Source: Rhizobacter sp. (GTDB lineage: Bacteria; Pseudomonadota; Gammaproteobacteria; Burkholderiales; Burkholderiaceae). Taken from it: a DNA stretch of 5,965 nucleotides. The stretch spans positions 1 to 5,965 of the forward strand of contig JACMKW010000702.1 in assembly GCA_014379885.1 (NCBI GenBank), read 5' to 3'. The notes beneath the pieces are model-generated. The model ran no database searches. It saw nothing but the letters and a program-made list of their open reading frames with translations, and was not told the origin of the DNA. Below are positions 5,532 to 5,965 of this stretch, in pieces (position 1 is the stretch's first letter; the number at the start of each line of letters is the position of its first letter). The translations under genes and the position numbers were made by a program.

Positions 5532-5965
5532 CTACTTGCAGCGTTCGGTGTAGCTGGCTTCGAAGCGCTGGTGGTCGGCGCGCTCGCCGAGGGTCATGCT
5601 GTCCAGGCGAGTGCGCTTCTCGCGCAGGATGCGAAACAGTTCACTGCACTGTTCCTTGGCCGTGGCTGTACGCGCCAGCTCAGCCTGGCGAGAGTTGATC
5701 TCGGCCTTGCGCTCGTCTCGCTGCTGGCGCCTGTCGTCCATCACGCGTTTGCGTGCGGCCTCTTCGTCTTCGCTGCACTTGCGCTGGTATTCCTCACGCA
5801 ACTCTGATTGCGTGGCGCGACCCACGCCGCGAGCCGGCGCGGTGCGGATCGCGTCATTGAGCTCGGCGCAGGAGCCACTCAGGTAGGGCAGGTGATCCGG
5901 TGCCTTTTGCAGCGATGGGGTGTACGAGGGCCGTGCCTCGGGGGTTCGAACGGGCCCGTAGTTGG
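5532..5965 (-). CDS. Cysteine-bearing charged helical protein, C-terminal part (5' end outside window)
   Basis: The minus-strand frame is open from the right edge to the TAG at 5532-5534, giving the last 144 residues of a longer protein. A GTG at 5825 is internal and not needed as a start, since coding continues without a stop to the window edge. The visible part begins with a Pro-rich linker, then a helical region with four cysteines at 32, 63, 106 and 142 of the fragment. The middle (about 64-105) is dense in Arg, Glu, Asp, Lys and Gln and looks coiled-coil. The cysteines frame two similar modules: CAEL...YQRKC (32-63) and CSEL...YTERC (106-142). Evenly placed cysteines in helical modules suggest a disulfide-bonded periplasmic protein, but any signal peptide lies outside the window. 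It resembles hypothetical proteins I recall from Comamonadaceae, some with an N-terminal DUF4124-like domain; that link is tentative. Codon use is fully typical of a real gene. Confidence 0.75.
   Translation of the reverse strand, partial: NYGPVRTPEARPSYTPSLQKAPDHLPYLSGSCAELNDAIRTAPARGVGRATQSELREEYQRKCSEDEEAARKRVMDDRRQQRDERKAEINSRQAELARTATAKEQCSELFRILREKRTRLDSMTLGERADHQRFEASYTERCK

Noticed and set aside
5094..5807. Plus-strand open frame of 237 codons covering the fumC end and the right-hand region
   Set aside because: It overlaps fumC out of phase and runs antisense to two minus-strand frames with better protein character (membrane helix; cysteine-helix modules).
1..5965. CRISPR array, tRNA, rRNA, insertion sequence or attachment site
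   Set aside because: No regularly spaced repeats, cloverleaf-like sequence, transposase motif or terminal inverted repeats were seen.

Overview
The window is GC-rich, densely coded bacterial chromosome. Protein sequence style, gene content and a GC-rich intergenic repeat of a type I recall from Comamonadaceae (Hydrogenophaga, Acidovorax, Variovorax relatives) suggest a betaproteobacterium of the order Burkholderiales. No database search was possible, so this placement is a judgement from recognition.

Layout. On the plus strand: the 3' part of typA/bipA (ribosome-associated GTPase, cut by the left edge); a structured 80-bp intergenic repeat; an EamA/DMT-type ten-helix transporter; a 3-hydroxyisobutyryl-CoA hydrolase-like crotonase-fold enzyme starting 3 nt after the transporter stop; an alpha/beta hydrolase with a complete Ser-Asp-His set; and fumC (class II fumarate hydratase) with a strong ribosome binding site and a GTG start. 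On the minus strand, convergent with fumC: a small one-helix membrane protein whose last codons overlap the fumC 3' end by 17 bp, and upstream of it (27 nt apart, probably co-transcribed) the C-terminal part of a cysteine-bearing, highly charged helical protein cut by the right edge.

How the genes fit together. The transporter and acyl-CoA hydrolase are so tightly spaced that they are very probably one transcript. The alpha/beta hydrolase and fumC are 34 nt apart in the same direction and may also be co-transcribed. Functionally this is ordinary housekeeping and central metabolism: translation or ribosome assembly (TypA), branched-chain (valine) catabolism (the hydrolase), the TCA cycle (FumC) and small-molecule export (DMT). 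I see no mobile element, CRISPR array, tRNA, rRNA or defence cassette, and no convincing new multi-gene system.

Points most worth a second look: the three-hairpin intergenic repeat that abuts the transporter start; an in-frame 12-bp tandem repeat in the transporter's central loop; the duplicated Cys-helix modules of the right-edge protein; and the tail-to-tail coding overlap at the end of fumC.
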